Positions 1 to 10,204 of a stretch of DNA of 62,564 bases are shown piece after piece. The notes beneath the pieces are model-generated. The model did not search any database. It saw nothing but the letters and a program-made list of their open reading frames with translations, and was not told the DNA's origin. Origin of the DNA: Tolypothrix sp. FACHB-123 (GTDB lineage: Bacteria > Cyanobacteriota > Cyanobacteriia > Cyanobacteriales > Nostocaceae); the NCBI RefSeq assembly GCF_014697075.1, contig NZ_JACJRE010000046.1:1-62564 (forward strand), given 5' to 3'. A program made the position numbers and the translations under genes. The first letter of the stretch is position 1, and every line of letters begins with the position of its first letter.

Positions 1-53
1 CTCGGCTTATGGATTTAGAAACTTTGAAAACTTCCGAATTAGATGCTTGTTAA
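1..53 (+). CDS. 3' end of an unidentified multicopy gene (partial)
   Basis: An open frame enters from the left edge and ends at the TAA at 51-53, with C-terminal residues RLMDLETLKTSELDAC. The same tail occurs inverted at the right edge, so the gene is present at least twice in the genome. A transposase would explain the copy number and the sharp end of identity 47 bp after the stop, but seventeen residues are too few to name a family. Confidence 0.35.
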   Translation, partial: RLMDLETLKTSELDAC

Positions 54-100
54 ACTGGCATTTTGATTGTTAGTTTAGCATAACAAGTACTAAAGAACCA
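1..100 (+). repeat. Left copy of 100-bp edge inverted repeat
   Basis: Bases 1-100 are identical, without mismatch, to the reverse complement of 62464-62563; identity stops abruptly at base 101. The repeat contains the last codons and stop of a short reading frame plus 47 bp beyond it. This fits the terminal part of a multicopy element such as an insertion sequence whose remainder lies outside the window. The element family is not recognised. Confidence 0.9.
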
Positions 101-104
101 TAAT

Positions 105-141
105 AAAGTCGGAAGTATAAACATTTCATACTTCCGACTTT
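105..141. terminator. Perfect 14-bp hairpin downstream of pilC
   Basis: The arms 105-118 (AAAGTCGGAAGTAT) and 128-141 are perfectly complementary around a 9-base loop, followed on the plus strand by T-rich sequence (142-159). It lies 18 bp beyond the pilC stop and just inside the edge repeat. It could terminate transcription from either side; the T-run favours transcripts entering from the left. Confidence 0.6.
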
Positions 142-158
142 GTTTTTCAGTCTTTTTT

Positions 159-1379
159 TTAGCCCAATTTTTCAAATACTTTAAACATCGGCAAATACAT
201 CGCTAACAAAATCGTTCCAACCATCCCCCCCAAAACCACAATCATCAGTGGTTCTAAAACACTAGTTAATGCTTTAACTGCTTGCTCAACTTCATCTTCA
301 TAGAAATCGGCAACTTTCATCAACATTCCATCTAATTCCCCAGTTTCTTCACCAATACTAATCATCTGAATAGCCATAGCTGGAAAAACTGCTTCTTTTT
401 GCAAAGCAACACTAATCATGCCACCTTGCTGAATTTCTATACGGGCTGCATCTATAGCATTAGCTACAATTTGGTTCCCTGATGTATCTCGAACAATTTC
501 TAAACAAGTAAGAATGGGTACGCCAGAACGAGTCAGCGCCCCAAAAGTCCGGCTAAAACGGGCAACTGCTGTTTTTTGAATCAAGTCACCAAACAAAGGC
601 ATTTTAAGAGATAAACGGTCGATAGTTAGTTTACCAACAGGGGTTTTGTAATACTGGTTATAGGCAATTTTAAATCCTATCAATCCAGCAATAATTACTA
701 CTGACCAAAAACTGCGTAATATCTCACTACAATTCATCAAAAATTGTGTTAAAGCAGGTAGTTCTATACCGATGTCTTTAAAAATTTTGGCAAAAATGGG
801 AATCAAAAAAACCGTCATCCCGACGAAAATACTAGTTGCTAAAACACCCACAACAACTGGATAAGACAATGCCGCTTTGATTTGGTTTTGTAATCGAGCA
901 ACATCTTCTAATAACTTAGCTAAACGATTTAAAACTTCATCAAGTACACCACCAATTTCCCCAGCTTGCACCATACTGACATATAAATTATCAAAGCACT
1001 GAGGATGTTTTCGCATTGAGTCTGAAAGATTTGTGCCGGTTTGCACATCATTACCAATATCAGTTAAAGCCGCTTTTAATTTAGGATTGCTACACTGCTC
1101 AGCAAGTACACCCAAACTTCTCACAATAGCGACACCTGCATTAGTTAAAACGGCAAATTGACGAGAAAAAACCGCTTTATCCTTTACAGTCACACTGACC
1201 ATTGAAGTCTGAAATTTCTGTAAATCAAAATTGAATCCACTTTGAGACTCTTTCAGGTCTTGGATTACAAAACCTAAATCTCGCAAATTATTACGGGCTT
1301 GAGCCAGAGATTCCGCAGTTAATTTTTCAGTTCTGGATTTTCCTTGTGCATCCCGAACGCGGGCAACATAGGTAGGCAT
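159..1379 (-). CDS. pilC: Type IV pilus inner-membrane platform protein PilC
   Basis: The 406-residue product is the polytopic platform protein that couples the cytoplasmic PilB/PilT motors to pilin assembly and retraction. Two copies of the T2SS-F (GspF) domain are visible: residues about 65-195, ending in the hydrophobic run after SYPVVVGVLA, and about 265-390, ending in PLMIVVLGGMVGTILLAMYL. The hallmark phrases LSDSMRKHPQCF and MISIGEETGELDGML occur in the first and second copy. Length is typical of the family. It is the last gene of a pilB-pilT-pilC run, 144 bp after pilT, so co-transcription is likely. The ATG at 1379 opens the conserved N-terminus MPTYVARVRD; no strong Shine-Dalgarno sequence precedes it. 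Confidence 0.95.
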   Translation of the reverse strand: MPTYVARVRDAQGKSRTEKLTAESLAQARNNLRDLGFVIQDLKESQSGFNFDLQKFQTSMVSVTVKDKAVFSRQFAVLTNAGVAIVRSLGVLAEQCSNPKLKAALTDIGNDVQTGTNLSDSMRKHPQCFDNLYVSMVQAGEIGGVLDEVLNRLAKLLEDVARLQNQIKAALSYPVVVGVLATSIFVGMTVFLIPIFAKIFKDIGIELPALTQFLMNCSEILRSFWSVVIIAGLIGFKIAYNQYYKTPVGKLTIDRLSLKMPLFGDLIQKTAVARFSRTFGALTRSGVPILTCLEIVRDTSGNQIVANAIDAARIEIQQGGMISVALQKEAVFPAMAIQMISIGEETGELDGMLMKVADFYEDEVEQAVKALTSVLEPLMIVVLGGMVGTILLAMYLPMFKVFEKLG

Positions 1380-1523
1380 AGGCTATAAAATCAAAATAGT
1401 CAAGAGTCAATATTCAATAATTAAGGGTGAAGAGGCAATATGTAATCAGCAATAGTTCTGATTTATTTTTCAACTGATTCCTCTGCCTCTTTTGTACCCT
1501 CTGCTTTCTCATTTGTTAATTAA

Positions 1524-2639
1524 TTAGTGGTGAGCTTTAGCCCCAGCACCAGCAGCTTGTGGTGGTACTCCACCAATTAGACGTTGAATTTCATCTGGTT
1601 TAGAAGTCTTAGAAATAGCCGCTTCAAAAGAAATAGTTCCAGCTTTATATAAATCGGCTAAAACCTTTTCTAGAGTTTGCATACCCAACTTACCGCCAGT
1701 CTGAATTGCTGAATAAATTTGCGATGTTTTACCTTCACGAATCAAGTTAGAAATAGCGGGGGTAATAATCATAATTTCTTGCGCCATTACCCGACCATAT
1801 TCACCTGGTTTAGGATTTTTCTTGGGTACTAAAGTTTGGCTGAATACTGCCACTAAAGAGTTAGATAATTGCACCCGCACTTGAGTTTGTCTTTCATGGG
1901 GAAAAACGTCAATAATCCGGTCAACTGTCTGAGCCGCAGAACTAGTATGCAAAGTACCAAATACTAAGTGCCCTGTTTCCGCAGCAGAAATCGCCAAAGA
2001 AATTGTTTCTAAATCTCGCATTTCTCCCACCAGAATAATATCTGGATCTTCCCGCAAGGCTGCTTTCAAAGCATTAGCAAAACTCTTGGTATCTTCACCT
2101 AGTTGGCGCTGGTGCACCAAGCTTTTAATTGGTTCATACACAAATTCAATCGGGTCTTCTACTGTCAAAATATGCTCTGCTCTAGTGCGGTTAATCAAGT
2201 CAATCATTGCCGCGAGAGTCGTTGTTTTACCAGAACCAGTAGGCCCAGTCACCAAAATTAATCCTCTAGGCTTTTCTGTCATTTCTCGCACAACATCTGG
2301 CAAACCCAATTTATCAAAGTTAGGAATTTTAGAACTCAGCGCCCGCAAGCAAGCAGCGTAAGCACCACGATCCTTATACACATTGACGCGGAAACGAGCC
2401 AAACCCTTCACACCATAAGAACAGTCAAGTTCCCAGGTCTGCTCTAAGGTTTTACGCTGAGTATTGTTGAGCATACTAAAGATTAGTCTTTGACACTGAT
2501 CCGCAGTCAATATCTCGTCGCCTATGGGGGTGAGTTTGCCACTGATGCGGAAATAGGGAGGTAAACCTGCGGATAAATGCATATCCGAACCACCCATTTC
2601 AATCATCTGTTCCATCAAGTCTTCAATCATCATTTCCAT
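1524..2639 (-). CDS. pilT: Type IV pilus retraction ATPase PilT
   Basis: This 371-residue cytoplasmic hexameric ATPase powers pilus depolymerisation, and hence twitching motility and DNA uptake in the family. Sequence evidence: an N-terminal PAS-like domain beginning MEMMIEDLMEQM; Walker A GPTGSGKTT at about residues 132-140; Walker B around DPDIILVGEMRD; and the His-box HLVFGTLHTSSA. The tail is short and Ala/Gly-rich. AGGGAAG lies about eight bases upstream of the ATG at 2639, supporting that start. It sits between pilB (73 bp upstream) and pilC. The single zinc-free motor domain distinguishes it from PilB. Confidence 0.95.
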   Translation of the reverse strand: MEMMIEDLMEQMIEMGGSDMHLSAGLPPYFRISGKLTPIGDEILTADQCQRLIFSMLNNTQRKTLEQTWELDCSYGVKGLARFRVNVYKDRGAYAACLRALSSKIPNFDKLGLPDVVREMTEKPRGLILVTGPTGSGKTTTLAAMIDLINRTRAEHILTVEDPIEFVYEPIKSLVHQRQLGEDTKSFANALKAALREDPDIILVGEMRDLETISLAISAAETGHLVFGTLHTSSAAQTVDRIIDVFPHERQTQVRVQLSNSLVAVFSQTLVPKKNPKPGEYGRVMAQEIMIITPAISNLIREGKTSQIYSAIQTGGKLGMQTLEKVLADLYKAGTISFEAAISKTSKPDEIQRLIGGVPPQAAGAGAKAHH

Positions 2640-2712
2640 AGTTTTACTTCCCTAGTTATTTGTTAGTTGTCAGTTGTTCGTTGTTATTTGTCTAATGACC
2701 AATGACTATTGA

Positions 2713-4725
2713 CTAATCCGAAAAACGAGGTGTCATACAGTAAGGACAATCCAGCCATTCTGGTTGTAATGTGGCGTCACAAGTGCGACATGTTAGACCA
2801 CTCTTGCGTTTAGCTTTTAATTCGGCTTCCAAACCGGTATCAGTGAATGTCACCCGCTCAACTTCTTCTAGGGTGGTAGAACCTTGACGGACTAAATCCA
2901 AGCTGTAAGCCAGCAAGGTTTTCATACCTTCTTCTACGGCTACTTCTTTAATGCGTTCTGTTGGTGCTTCTTCGTTAATCAGAGTTTGCAAGTTTTCGGT
3001 AATTCTCATGACTTCGTAAACACCACAACGTCCTTTGTAACCAACACCATTACAACTTGGGCAAGCCTGACCTTTGGCTTTGGCTTCGGCTTGGGCTTCG
3101 TTGGTCAAAGAGTTAGCTTTATAGAAAGTGACATTCACCTCTTGAGAAGCAGATAGACCGTAACGGGCCAGTTCTTCAGGCGTAGGAGTATAAGGAATAC
3201 GACAATCAGAACAAACACGTCTGACCAAGCGTTGTGCTAATACCCCAATCAGAGAACTGGACACCATGAACGGTTCAATGCCCATTTCTCCCAAACGAGC
3301 GATCGCGCCGGGGGCATCATTGGTGTGTAAGGTAGTTAATACTAAGTGACCTGTTAAGGCTGCTTCAATTGCTGTTTTCGCGGTTTCTTTGTCTCGAGTT
3401 TCACCCACCAGTAACACATCAGGGTCTTGTCGCAGAAACGCCCGCAAAGCTGTGGCAAAATCTAGCCCTTTTTCCCGAATTACCTGTACCTGGGTAATTC
3501 CTGGCAAACTGTACTCAATCGGATCTTCCACCGTACTGATGTTAATTCCCGGAGAGTTCTTTTCTGCTAATGCTGAATACAGCGAGGTCGTTTTACCAGA
3601 ACCAGTTGGGCCTGTTACCAAAATCAACCCAAAGGGACGACTAACCATGTCCTTAACGATATCTAAGGTTTCCTGGTCGGTAATCAACTTATTCAAACCT
3701 AGTTGGGTGGAGGAGTTATCTAAAATCCGCAGACAAACCTTTTCCCCATAGCGACTGGGTAGAGTATTGACCCGGAAATCCACCTTGCGTCCCTCAAACA
3801 TCCGGCGAATGCGTCCGTCTTGGGGTAAACGTCTTTCCGCAATGTCTAAGCTAGAAATGATTTTGAACCGAGCCGTGACCGCCGGAATGATTTTTTTCGG
3901 TAGCGGATCGAAAGCTTCACGCAGCACACCATCCTTACGAAACCGAATGCGGAGGTTTTCTTCTTGTGGTTCAATGTGAATATCTGAAACCTTCTCGTGT
4001 AAGGCTTTCGCCAAAATTCTATTAACTAGATTAATGACTGGAGCATCTTCAGCACCCTTCATCGCTGCGCCTAAGTCAGCCTCCATCTCATCAGGCGCAT
4101 CATCTATATCGAGATTGTTAAGATTTTCTAGATCTTGATTGATATCTGTAAACTTTTCTTGCTCTAGATGTTTTTGCCGGATAGCTAATTCATCTAGATA
4201 TTGATTGATCAGCTTTTGGTAGTCCTCTTGGGTAATTACCATGCGCTGCAATGCTAAACCTTGTGGGCGCAAGATCCGGTTGAGATCATCGGAAGCTTCC
4301 AGGTTATCTGGATCGACCATTGCCACCAAAACACAAGGTGGATTTTGGTCTTCATGCTTTGAGAGGGGGATTAACCGATGGCGACGACAAATATCTACTG
4401 GGATGAGGGTGTCAATTAACCTTCCCACCATAGTATTGCCCAGTTGGCTGACTTCGGGATCTAGGAATTCAACACCATATAGTATTTTTAGTTCAAATAA
4501 CTGCTGTTTCTTATATTGTCTAAGTAACTCAGGTGATAGTTGTCGCCCAGAGATTGACTCTAGCATCTCCGTTAAGGGAGTGCCGGATTTGCGGCTTTCA
4601 ATCAAAGCCTGCCTCATCTGTTCGCTATTAACATAGCCAGACTGCACTAGCTTATTGCCAAAGGGCGAAAACTCTGTTTTTGTAGTGAGAGCGGTACTGC
4701 GCCGTTGCGGTGACGAGTAAGTCAT
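2713..4725 (-). CDS. pilB: Type IV pilus assembly ATPase PilB (GspE family)
   Basis: This is the extension motor of the type IV pilus, a cytoplasmic hexamer acting on PilC. The 670-residue product has an N-terminal MshEN-type region, the core ATPase with GPTGSGKTTSL, a Walker B near DPDVLLVGETRD, and zinc-binding cysteines in CSDCRIPY and CPSCNGVGYKGRC. A second C-terminal CxxC pair (CRTCDATL...CPYC) adds a zinc-ribbon-like tail. The frame is open upstream to 4791, but homology of the MTYSSPQRRSTAL N-terminus places the start at the ATG 4723-4725. It is the first gene of the pil run and is divergent from grpE. Confidence 0.93.
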   Translation of the reverse strand: MTYSSPQRRSTALTTKTEFSPFGNKLVQSGYVNSEQMRQALIESRKSGTPLTEMLESISGRQLSPELLRQYKKQQLFELKILYGVEFLDPEVSQLGNTMVGRLIDTLIPVDICRRHRLIPLSKHEDQNPPCVLVAMVDPDNLEASDDLNRILRPQGLALQRMVITQEDYQKLINQYLDELAIRQKHLEQEKFTDINQDLENLNNLDIDDAPDEMEADLGAAMKGAEDAPVINLVNRILAKALHEKVSDIHIEPQEENLRIRFRKDGVLREAFDPLPKKIIPAVTARFKIISSLDIAERRLPQDGRIRRMFEGRKVDFRVNTLPSRYGEKVCLRILDNSSTQLGLNKLITDQETLDIVKDMVSRPFGLILVTGPTGSGKTTSLYSALAEKNSPGINISTVEDPIEYSLPGITQVQVIREKGLDFATALRAFLRQDPDVLLVGETRDKETAKTAIEAALTGHLVLTTLHTNDAPGAIARLGEMGIEPFMVSSSLIGVLAQRLVRRVCSDCRIPYTPTPEELARYGLSASQEVNVTFYKANSLTNEAQAEAKAKGQACPSCNGVGYKGRCGVYEVMRITENLQTLINEEAPTERIKEVAVEEGMKTLLAYSLDLVRQGSTTLEEVERVTFTDTGLEAELKAKRKSGLTCRTCDATLQPEWLDCPYCMTPRFSD

Positions 4726-5168
4726 AATTGAGCAATGAGTAGGGAAAACCTCTGAGTAAAGTATTCCCAAGCTGTGGCAGATAATTCTCATTTAGATTAA
4801 GTAAATTCCTGCCAAAAATTTTCTTTGCTGCCTGAGTTATTCGCTCCACAACAGCAGCACTCTAGCTTTTAAGTCATACAAAAATTAAATTTTAAGTATA
4901 TTTATGTTAAAAAAATACTCAAAATCATACTTGTAAAAGATTGACTGCTACTCATCTTGTTGATGTACTGCTAAAGCTACTAGATCCGTTCGGGTTACCG
5001 CCCTGCTCAGGTCTACGCCAAGACGTTCGCCATTTGTCACAATAAGAGGACAGTGACATCACTTCCAGGAATATATCGGCAAAAAATTCGCCTCATTCAT
5101 CAGCCGTCCATTGCAACGGTTGCTAGATGTGGTGTAATGCCGTAAATAGTATCTGGGATGAGTGGACA
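4726..5168. other. Divergent intergenic region between pilB and grpE
   Basis: These 443 bp must hold the promoters of the pil run and of the grpE-dnaK-dnaJ region. The pilB side is A+T-rich. I see no CIRCE-like inverted repeat (TTAGCACTC/GAGTGCTAA) that would indicate HrcA control, and no convincing coding sequence. Confidence 0.5.
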
Positions 5169-5906
5169 ATGATAGACGACAATAAACAGGTAAACAATAC
5201 AAGCCAACAATTGGGTGAACCCACAGAGGTAAAGCAAGCAATGAAGAGTGACTCCCCAGTCGAAATTAACTCCAACGAATCTGGCAGCGAAGTAACTGAG
5301 CCAGTGGCAGCACAAAATAATGTGTCGGGAACTACATTTACATCAGAAAATTCTGCCGCAGCGACGGAGAAGGTCGAACAAGAAACGGCAGCTTTAGGAG
5401 AATTGACTCAACAAATCGAGTCACTCAAAGCGCAATTAGAAGAACGCAGCAATCAATATATGCGGATTGCAGCAGATTTTGAGAATTATCGTAAACGCAA
5501 CCAAAAAGAAAAAGAAGATTTAGAAGCGCAGGTTAAGCGCAACACGATTACGGAATTACTACCAGTTGTGGATAATTTTGAGCGGGCGCGATCGCACCTC
5601 AAACCACAAACTGATAGTGAAATGACTATTCATAAAAGCTATCAAGGCGTTTACAAACAACTAGTTGATTGCTTAAAACGCCTTGGTGTCTCGCCAATGC
5701 GTCCTGAAGGTCAAGAATTCGATCCGAATCTGCACGAAGCTGTAATGCGGGAACCTACGGATGAACATCCTGAAGGAACAGTGTTAGAAGAGTTAGTACG
5801 TGGTTATTACTTGGGCGATCGCATACTGCGCCATGCAATGGTCAAGGTAGCTGCTCCCAAAGAAGATACACCATCACAAGATAATCAGTCGAGTCCAGCT
5901 AACTAA
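5169..5906 (+). CDS. grpE: Nucleotide exchange factor GrpE
   Basis: GrpE dimers release ADP from DnaK. The 245-residue product has an acidic, low-complexity N-terminal third, a long coiled coil (about residues 75-135, containing [19 protein letters not shown]), and the C-terminal beta domain with [14 protein letters not shown] and [19 protein letters not shown]. These are classic GrpE signatures. The frame is open from 5127; the ATG at 5169 (MIDDNKQ) is preferred because it follows a GTGGA element and removes an unconserved leader. dnaK follows after 279 bp on the same strand. Confidence 0.95.
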   Translation: MIDDNKQVNNTSQQLGEPTEVKQAMKSDSPVEINSNESGSEVTEPVAAQNNVSGTTFTSENSAAATEKVEQETAALGELTQQIESLKAQLEERSNQYMRIAADFENYRKRNQKEKEDLEAQVKRNTITELLPVVDNFERARSHLKPQTDSEMTIHKSYQGVYKQLVDCLKRLGVSPMRPEGQEFDPNLHEAVMREPTDEHPEGTVLEELVRGYYLGDRILRHAMVKVAAPKEDTPSQDNQSSPAN

Positions 5907-6185
5907 TAACCTGTAGTTGCTCGCCTCACTGACCAAAGGTGCCTTGGTTTTTGTCAGGGCGAGCATCACTTACCAAAAGTGAAATAAAGATACTAACTGA
6001 TGGATCTGCTAAGGAGAAAAAGAGACAAACAAGCAGCGGTAGCAGCGGAGAAATAACCAATGTCCAATGCCTAATACTCTATTTCTTATCAACATTTCCG
6101 TCAGTATTTGTCTGTAACAAAAAAATCAAATAAGATAGTCCGCAAAGCCTTATGGCCACATAAATCCGTAAAAATACTGAACAGT

Positions 6186-8144
6186 ATGGGAAAAGTTATA
6201 GGAATCGACTTAGGCACCACTAACAGTTGCGTCGCAGTTTTAGAAGGCGGTAAAGCAGTTGTCATTGCTAATTCTGAAGGTGGACGCACAACTCCTAGTA
6301 TTGTGGGTTTTGGTAAGGGGGGCGATCGCTTGGTCGGTCAGCTAGCCAAACGACAAGCCGTCACTAATGCGGAAAACACAGTTTTCAGTATCAAAAGATT
6401 CATCGGTCGTCGTTGGGAAGAAACAGCAACAGAACGCGATCGCTCACCTTACACCTGTGTCAAAGGTCGAGATGATACCGTGGATGTGCAAATTCGCGGA
6501 CGTAACTATACACCCCAAGAAATATCTTCCATGATCCTGCAAAAGCTCAAGCAGGATGCAGAGAATTTCTTGGGTGAATCTGTAGATCAGGCAGTAATTA
6601 CTGTACCAGCCTATTTTACAGATGCCCAAAGACAAGCAACTAAAGACGCTGGGACAATTGCTGGGCTAGAAGTCTTACGGATAATTAATGAACCGACTGC
6701 GGCAGCTTTAGCCTTTGGTTTAGATAAACAAGACCAAGAGCAGCTAATTTTAGTCTTTGACTTGGGAGGTGGAACTTTTGACGTATCCATCCTGCAACTC
6801 GGAGATGGAGTTTTTGAAGTCAAGGCAACTAATGGTAATAACCAACTAGGTGGTGATGACTTTGATGACTGCGTCTTACGCTGGATTATTGAAGGCTTCT
6901 TGGAACAAGAGAAAATAGACTTGTCTCAAGATAAAATGGCACTGCAACGCCTAAGGGAAGCAGCAGAAAAGGCAAAAATTGAACTTTCTAGTATGATTAG
7001 TACCTCAATTAACTTGCCTTTTATTACCGCCGATGAAACAGGCCCTAAGCATCTAGAACTAGAACTGAGTCGCTCAAAATTTGAAGAACTTACGGGGCAT
7101 TTAATATCAGCTACCATCGAACCAATGACTCAAGCTTTGAAAGATGCCGAATGCAAAGCACAAGACATCGATCGGATTATTTTAGTGGGTGGTTCTACCC
7201 GCATTCCCGCAGTTCAAAACGCCTTAATTAAGTTTTTCAATGGCAAAACTCCCGATCGCTCTGTTAACCCTGATGAAGCAGTAGCTCTAGGTGCTGCTAT
7301 CCAAGCTGGGGTAATGGGTGGAGAAGTTGATAATCTGCTGTTGTTAGATGTTATTCCCCTCTCTTTAGGAATAGAAACTTTGGGTGAAGTTTTTACCAAA
7401 ATAATCGAACGTAATACCACAATTCCTACCAGTAGATCTCAAATTTTTTCCACAGCAGTTGATGGGCAAACTTCAGTAGAAATTCATGTGCTGCAAGGTG
7501 AACGGGCAATGGCACGAGATAACAAAAGTCTCGGTAAGTTCCTCTTAGCAGGAATCCCTCCAGCACCCCGTGGTGTGCCGCAAATTGAAGTAGCTTTTGA
7601 AATCGATGTCAATGGTATCCTCAAAGTTTCTGCCCAAGACAAAGGCACGGGTAGAGAGCAGAGTATTAGAATTACTAATACTGGTGGCTTAACTACCCAA
7701 GAAGTAGAAAAAATGAGGCAAGCAGCCGAAGTGTTTGCGGAAGACGATAAAAGGCGCAAAGAACTAGTTGAGTTGAAAAACCAGGCCGAAAATCTATTTT
7801 TCAGTTATGAATCAACTCTAAAAGATAATAGCGACTTAATTCCTGAAGAGATGAAAAATTTGGCAAATGAGAAAGTCAAACAACTGCAAGCAGCCATGAC
7901 TAACTCTCATATTTCTCTACAGGAATTTCAGCAGAACTTGGAAGATTTCCAAAAAACTCTTTTTGCCATCGGTGCTAACGTCTACAATCGGGCTAGTAGT
8001 CAAATAGGTGAAGAATCCGCAGTTCCTGAGGAACAGCTTGTTTCACAACCAGAACAACCAATTGGTGGCACATTGATACCCCAATTTAACTTTGATTTTG
8101 ATGACGAAAATACTGCACAGGCTGATTACGAAGCCATCGATTAG
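6186..8144 (+). CDS. dnaK: Hsp70 chaperone DnaK
   Basis: This ATP-dependent cytosolic chaperone has 652 residues. The start at 6186 gives the canonical [15 protein letters not shown]; the frame is open upstream to 6108. Hsp70 signatures are all present: [39 protein letters not shown], and the substrate-domain phrases [14 protein letters not shown] and [12 protein letters not shown]. The C-terminus ends DYEAID rather than a charged EEVD-like or cyanobacterial DnaK2-type tail. Together with linkage to grpE this suggests a DnaK1-type paralogue, which is my inference. dnaJ lies 675 bp downstream, an unusually long gap that contains a tandem repeat. Confidence 0.95.
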   Translation: MGKVIGIDLGTTNSCVAVLEGGKAVVIANSEGGRTTPSIVGFGKGGDRLVGQLAKRQAVTNAENTVFSIKRFIGRRWEETATERDRSPYTCVKGRDDTVDVQIRGRNYTPQEISSMILQKLKQDAENFLGESVDQAVITVPAYFTDAQRQATKDAGTIAGLEVLRIINEPTAAALAFGLDKQDQEQLILVFDLGGGTFDVSILQLGDGVFEVKATNGNNQLGGDDFDDCVLRWIIEGFLEQEKIDLSQDKMALQRLREAAEKAKIELSSMISTSINLPFITADETGPKHLELELSRSKFEELTGHLISATIEPMTQALKDAECKAQDIDRIILVGGSTRIPAVQNALIKFFNGKTPDRSVNPDEAVALGAAIQAGVMGGEVDNLLLLDVIPLSLGIETLGEVFTKIIERNTTIPTSRSQIFSTAVDGQTSVEIHVLQGERAMARDNKSLGKFLLAGIPPAPRGVPQIEVAFEIDVNGILKVSAQDKGTGREQSIRITNTGGLTTQEVEKMRQAAEVFAEDDKRRKELVELKNQAENLFFSYESTLKDNSDLIPEEMKNLANEKVKQLQAAMTNSHISLQEFQQNLEDFQKTLFAIGANVYNRASSQIGEESAVPEEQLVSQPEQPIGGTLIPQFNFDFDDENTAQADYEAID

Positions 8145-8157
8145 AGATTAAGTACTG

Positions 8158-8262
8158 GGAATTGGCGACAGAAAATTGGCGACAGAAAATTGGCGACAGG
8201 AAATTGGCGACAGGAAATTGGCGACAGGAAATTGGCGACAGGAAATTGGCGACAGGGAAATA
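8158..8262 (+). repeat. 15-bp tandem repeat after dnaK
   Basis: About seven consecutive copies of a 15-bp unit with core AAATTGGCGACAG begin 14 bp after the dnaK stop. The last copies are nearly identical, indicating recent expansion. The unit length is a multiple of three but no gene covers it. It would lie in the 3' untranslated region of dnaK mRNA. Confidence 0.9.
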
Positions 8263-8819
8263 GAAATTAAGAATTGATAAGTTAGTATTAGGGACTTGGA
8301 TATTGGGTACTGGGGATTGGTATTAGGAATTGAAACACATCTTTCCTAGTCCCTAGTCTCTACTCCCTAGTCCCTAATCTCTAATTTTGCTAGATTGTAG
8401 AAGCAAATTGCCGTGGGCTAGATATGTCCCAGCACAAATACCAAACGCTCTTAGGGGGGTTTTCCACACCTAATGGTGCGGCTAGCCCCTCTGGTGGATG
8501 GGCGTGTTTTTCCTTACCTACGTAGCACAATTGTAAAAGAGACAGCCTCAGGCAGTGAGAAGTCAGAGCAGGGTTCTGCTTTGCTCGTCCTTTCCGTAGC
8601 TTTTATCGTCTCTGGCGAGCAAAGCACCTGTTGCTTAATACTTGCTGGTGATTTTTGTAAAGGGGAAAAGGTAAAATCAATTATTAACAAAATTTAACTG
8701 CTACCTTTTGTCCTCTAACTTCTGCCACGCCACATGCTACCCAGCTTTTACAAGCTGGAAAATCCATCAGGACGCAGTGGCTGTTCTGCTTTCTTCCTTC
8801 TAACTTTTACCTTTGCTAT
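8263..8819. other. Noncoding region between dnaK and dnaJ with short repeats
   Basis: Bases 8290-8390 contain degenerate heptamer repeats first in one orientation (GGGACTTGGATATTGGG type) and then in the complementary one (CCTAGTCCCTAGTCTC type), so the transcript could form a long imperfect hairpin. An open frame at 8473-8697 has no recognisable family and biased composition, and I do not call it a gene. Confidence 0.55.
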
Positions 8820-9947
8820 ATGGCCCGCGACTATTATGAAATTCTGGGTGTCTCTCGTGACGCCGACAAAGAAGAAATCAAACAAGCTTACCGCCGCTTA
8901 GCCCGGAAGTATCACCCAGACGTGAACAAAGAACCGGGAGCAGAGGAGCGGTTTAAGGAAATTAACCGCGCTTATGAAGTACTTTCTGAGCCGGAAATGA
9001 GAGAACGTTATAACCGTTTTGGCGAACAAGGGGTCTCTGGCGCGGCGGCATCTGGTTTTCAAGATATGGGTGATATGGGCGGATTTGCCGATATCTTTGA
9101 GAGCATTTTTAGTGGTTTTGCTGGGGGAATGGGTGGCCCGACCCAAAGAAGACGTAGCGGCCCAGTGCGGGGTGATGACCTGCGATTAGACCTGAAGTTA
9201 GATTTTCGGGAAGCAGTGTTTGGTGGTGAAAAGGAAATTCGCATTTCTCACCTAGAAACCTGCGATGTTTGTAGTGGTTCTGGAGCCAAAGCAGGTACTC
9301 GCCCACGGACTTGTTCGACTTGTAGTGGCTCAGGTCAAGTACGCCGTGTCACTAGAACACCCTTTGGTAGTTTTACCCAAGTTTCTACTTGTCCTACCTG
9401 TAATGGTACGGGAATGGTGATTGAAGATAAATGTGATGCTTGTGAGGGTAAAGGCACAAATCAAATCACCAAAAAACTCAAAATTACTATTCCTGCTGGT
9501 GTAGACAATGGTACGCGTTTGCGTATCTCTCAAGAAGGAGATGCCGGACAAAGAGGCGGCCCTCCTGGAGACTTGTACGTCTACTTATTTGTGAATGAGG
9601 ACGAGGAATTTCACCGGGATGGTATTAACATTCTCTCTGAGATTAAGATTAGTTACCTGCAAGCAATTTTAGGCTGTCGTCTGGAGGTAGATACAGTTGA
9701 TGGTGCAGTGGAATTAATAATTCCGGCGGGAACTCAACCAAATACAGTGATGAAACTAGAAAATCGTGGTGTACCACGCTTAGGCAATCCTGTAAGTCGT
9801 GGCGACCATTTGCTGACGGTGCTGATTGATATTCCCAATAAGGTAACTCCAGAGGAGAGAGAATTGTTAGAGAAGCTAGCTAAAATTAAGGGAGAGCGCA
9901 CTGGTAAGGGCGGTCTAGAAGGATTCTTGGGTAATCTGTTTAAGTAA
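8820..9947 (+). CDS. dnaJ: Hsp40 co-chaperone DnaJ
   Basis: This type I DnaJ stimulates the DnaK ATPase and delivers substrates. The 375-residue product shows all domains: a J domain with the HPD motif in [16 protein letters not shown], a Gly/Phe-rich linker ([19 protein letters not shown]), four zinc-finger repeats ([40 protein letters not shown]), and two C-terminal substrate-binding domains. The ATG at 8820 opens [10 protein letters not shown], as in the family. Its stop codon overlaps the start of the TusA-like gene by one base (TAATG), indicating translational coupling. Confidence 0.96.
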   Translation: MARDYYEILGVSRDADKEEIKQAYRRLARKYHPDVNKEPGAEERFKEINRAYEVLSEPEMRERYNRFGEQGVSGAAASGFQDMGDMGGFADIFESIFSGFAGGMGGPTQRRRSGPVRGDDLRLDLKLDFREAVFGGEKEIRISHLETCDVCSGSGAKAGTRPRTCSTCSGSGQVRRVTRTPFGSFTQVSTCPTCNGTGMVIEDKCDACEGKGTNQITKKLKITIPAGVDNGTRLRISQEGDAGQRGGPPGDLYVYLFVNEDEEFHRDGINILSEIKISYLQAILGCRLEVDTVDGAVELIIPAGTQPNTVMKLENRGVPRLGNPVSRGDHLLTVLIDIPNKVTPEERELLEKLAKIKGERTGKGGLEGFLGNLFK

Positions 9948-10204
9948 TGACTGTATCTTCTCTATCATCTCCTGATGCTCAATTGGATTTGCGCGGTACT
10001 CCTTGCCCGATTAATTTTGTCCGGACAAAGTTACGTCTGGAGAAAATGCCACCGGGAAGTTTGCTTGAAGTTTGGTTAGACCCTGGCGAGCCAATTGAGC
10101 AGGTTCCTGATAGCTTGTCTATGGCAGGCTATCAAGTAGAACAAATTGCAGATTGCACTGGTTATTTTTCCTTGTTAGTACGCCGTCCTGCGATCGCCCA
10201 ATGA
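9947..10204 (+). CDS. TusA/SirA-family sulfurtransferase-like protein
   Basis: The 85-residue protein carries the TusA-family core: LDLRGTPCPINFVRTKLRL, where the Cys-Pro pair includes the sulfur-carrying cysteine of active family members. The family relays persulfide sulfur for tRNA thiolation and related pathways; the partner of this copy is not evident here. It overlaps dnaJ by one base and rsgA by four (ATGA), so all three should be translated together. The role of a sulfur carrier between a chaperone and a ribosome-maturation GTPase is unclear. Confidence 0.85.
   Translation: MTVSSLSSPDAQLDLRGTPCPINFVRTKLRLEKMPPGSLLEVWLDPGEPIEQVPDSLSMAGYQVEQIADCTGYFSLLVRRPAIAQ

Noticed and set aside
4726-5168. 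HrcA/CIRCE operator ahead of grpE
   Set aside because: No TTAGCACTC-N9-GAGTGCTAA or near match could be found.
8473-8697. 74-codon frame between dnaK and dnaJ
   Set aside because: No family resemblance, and it lies in repeat-rich spacer DNA.
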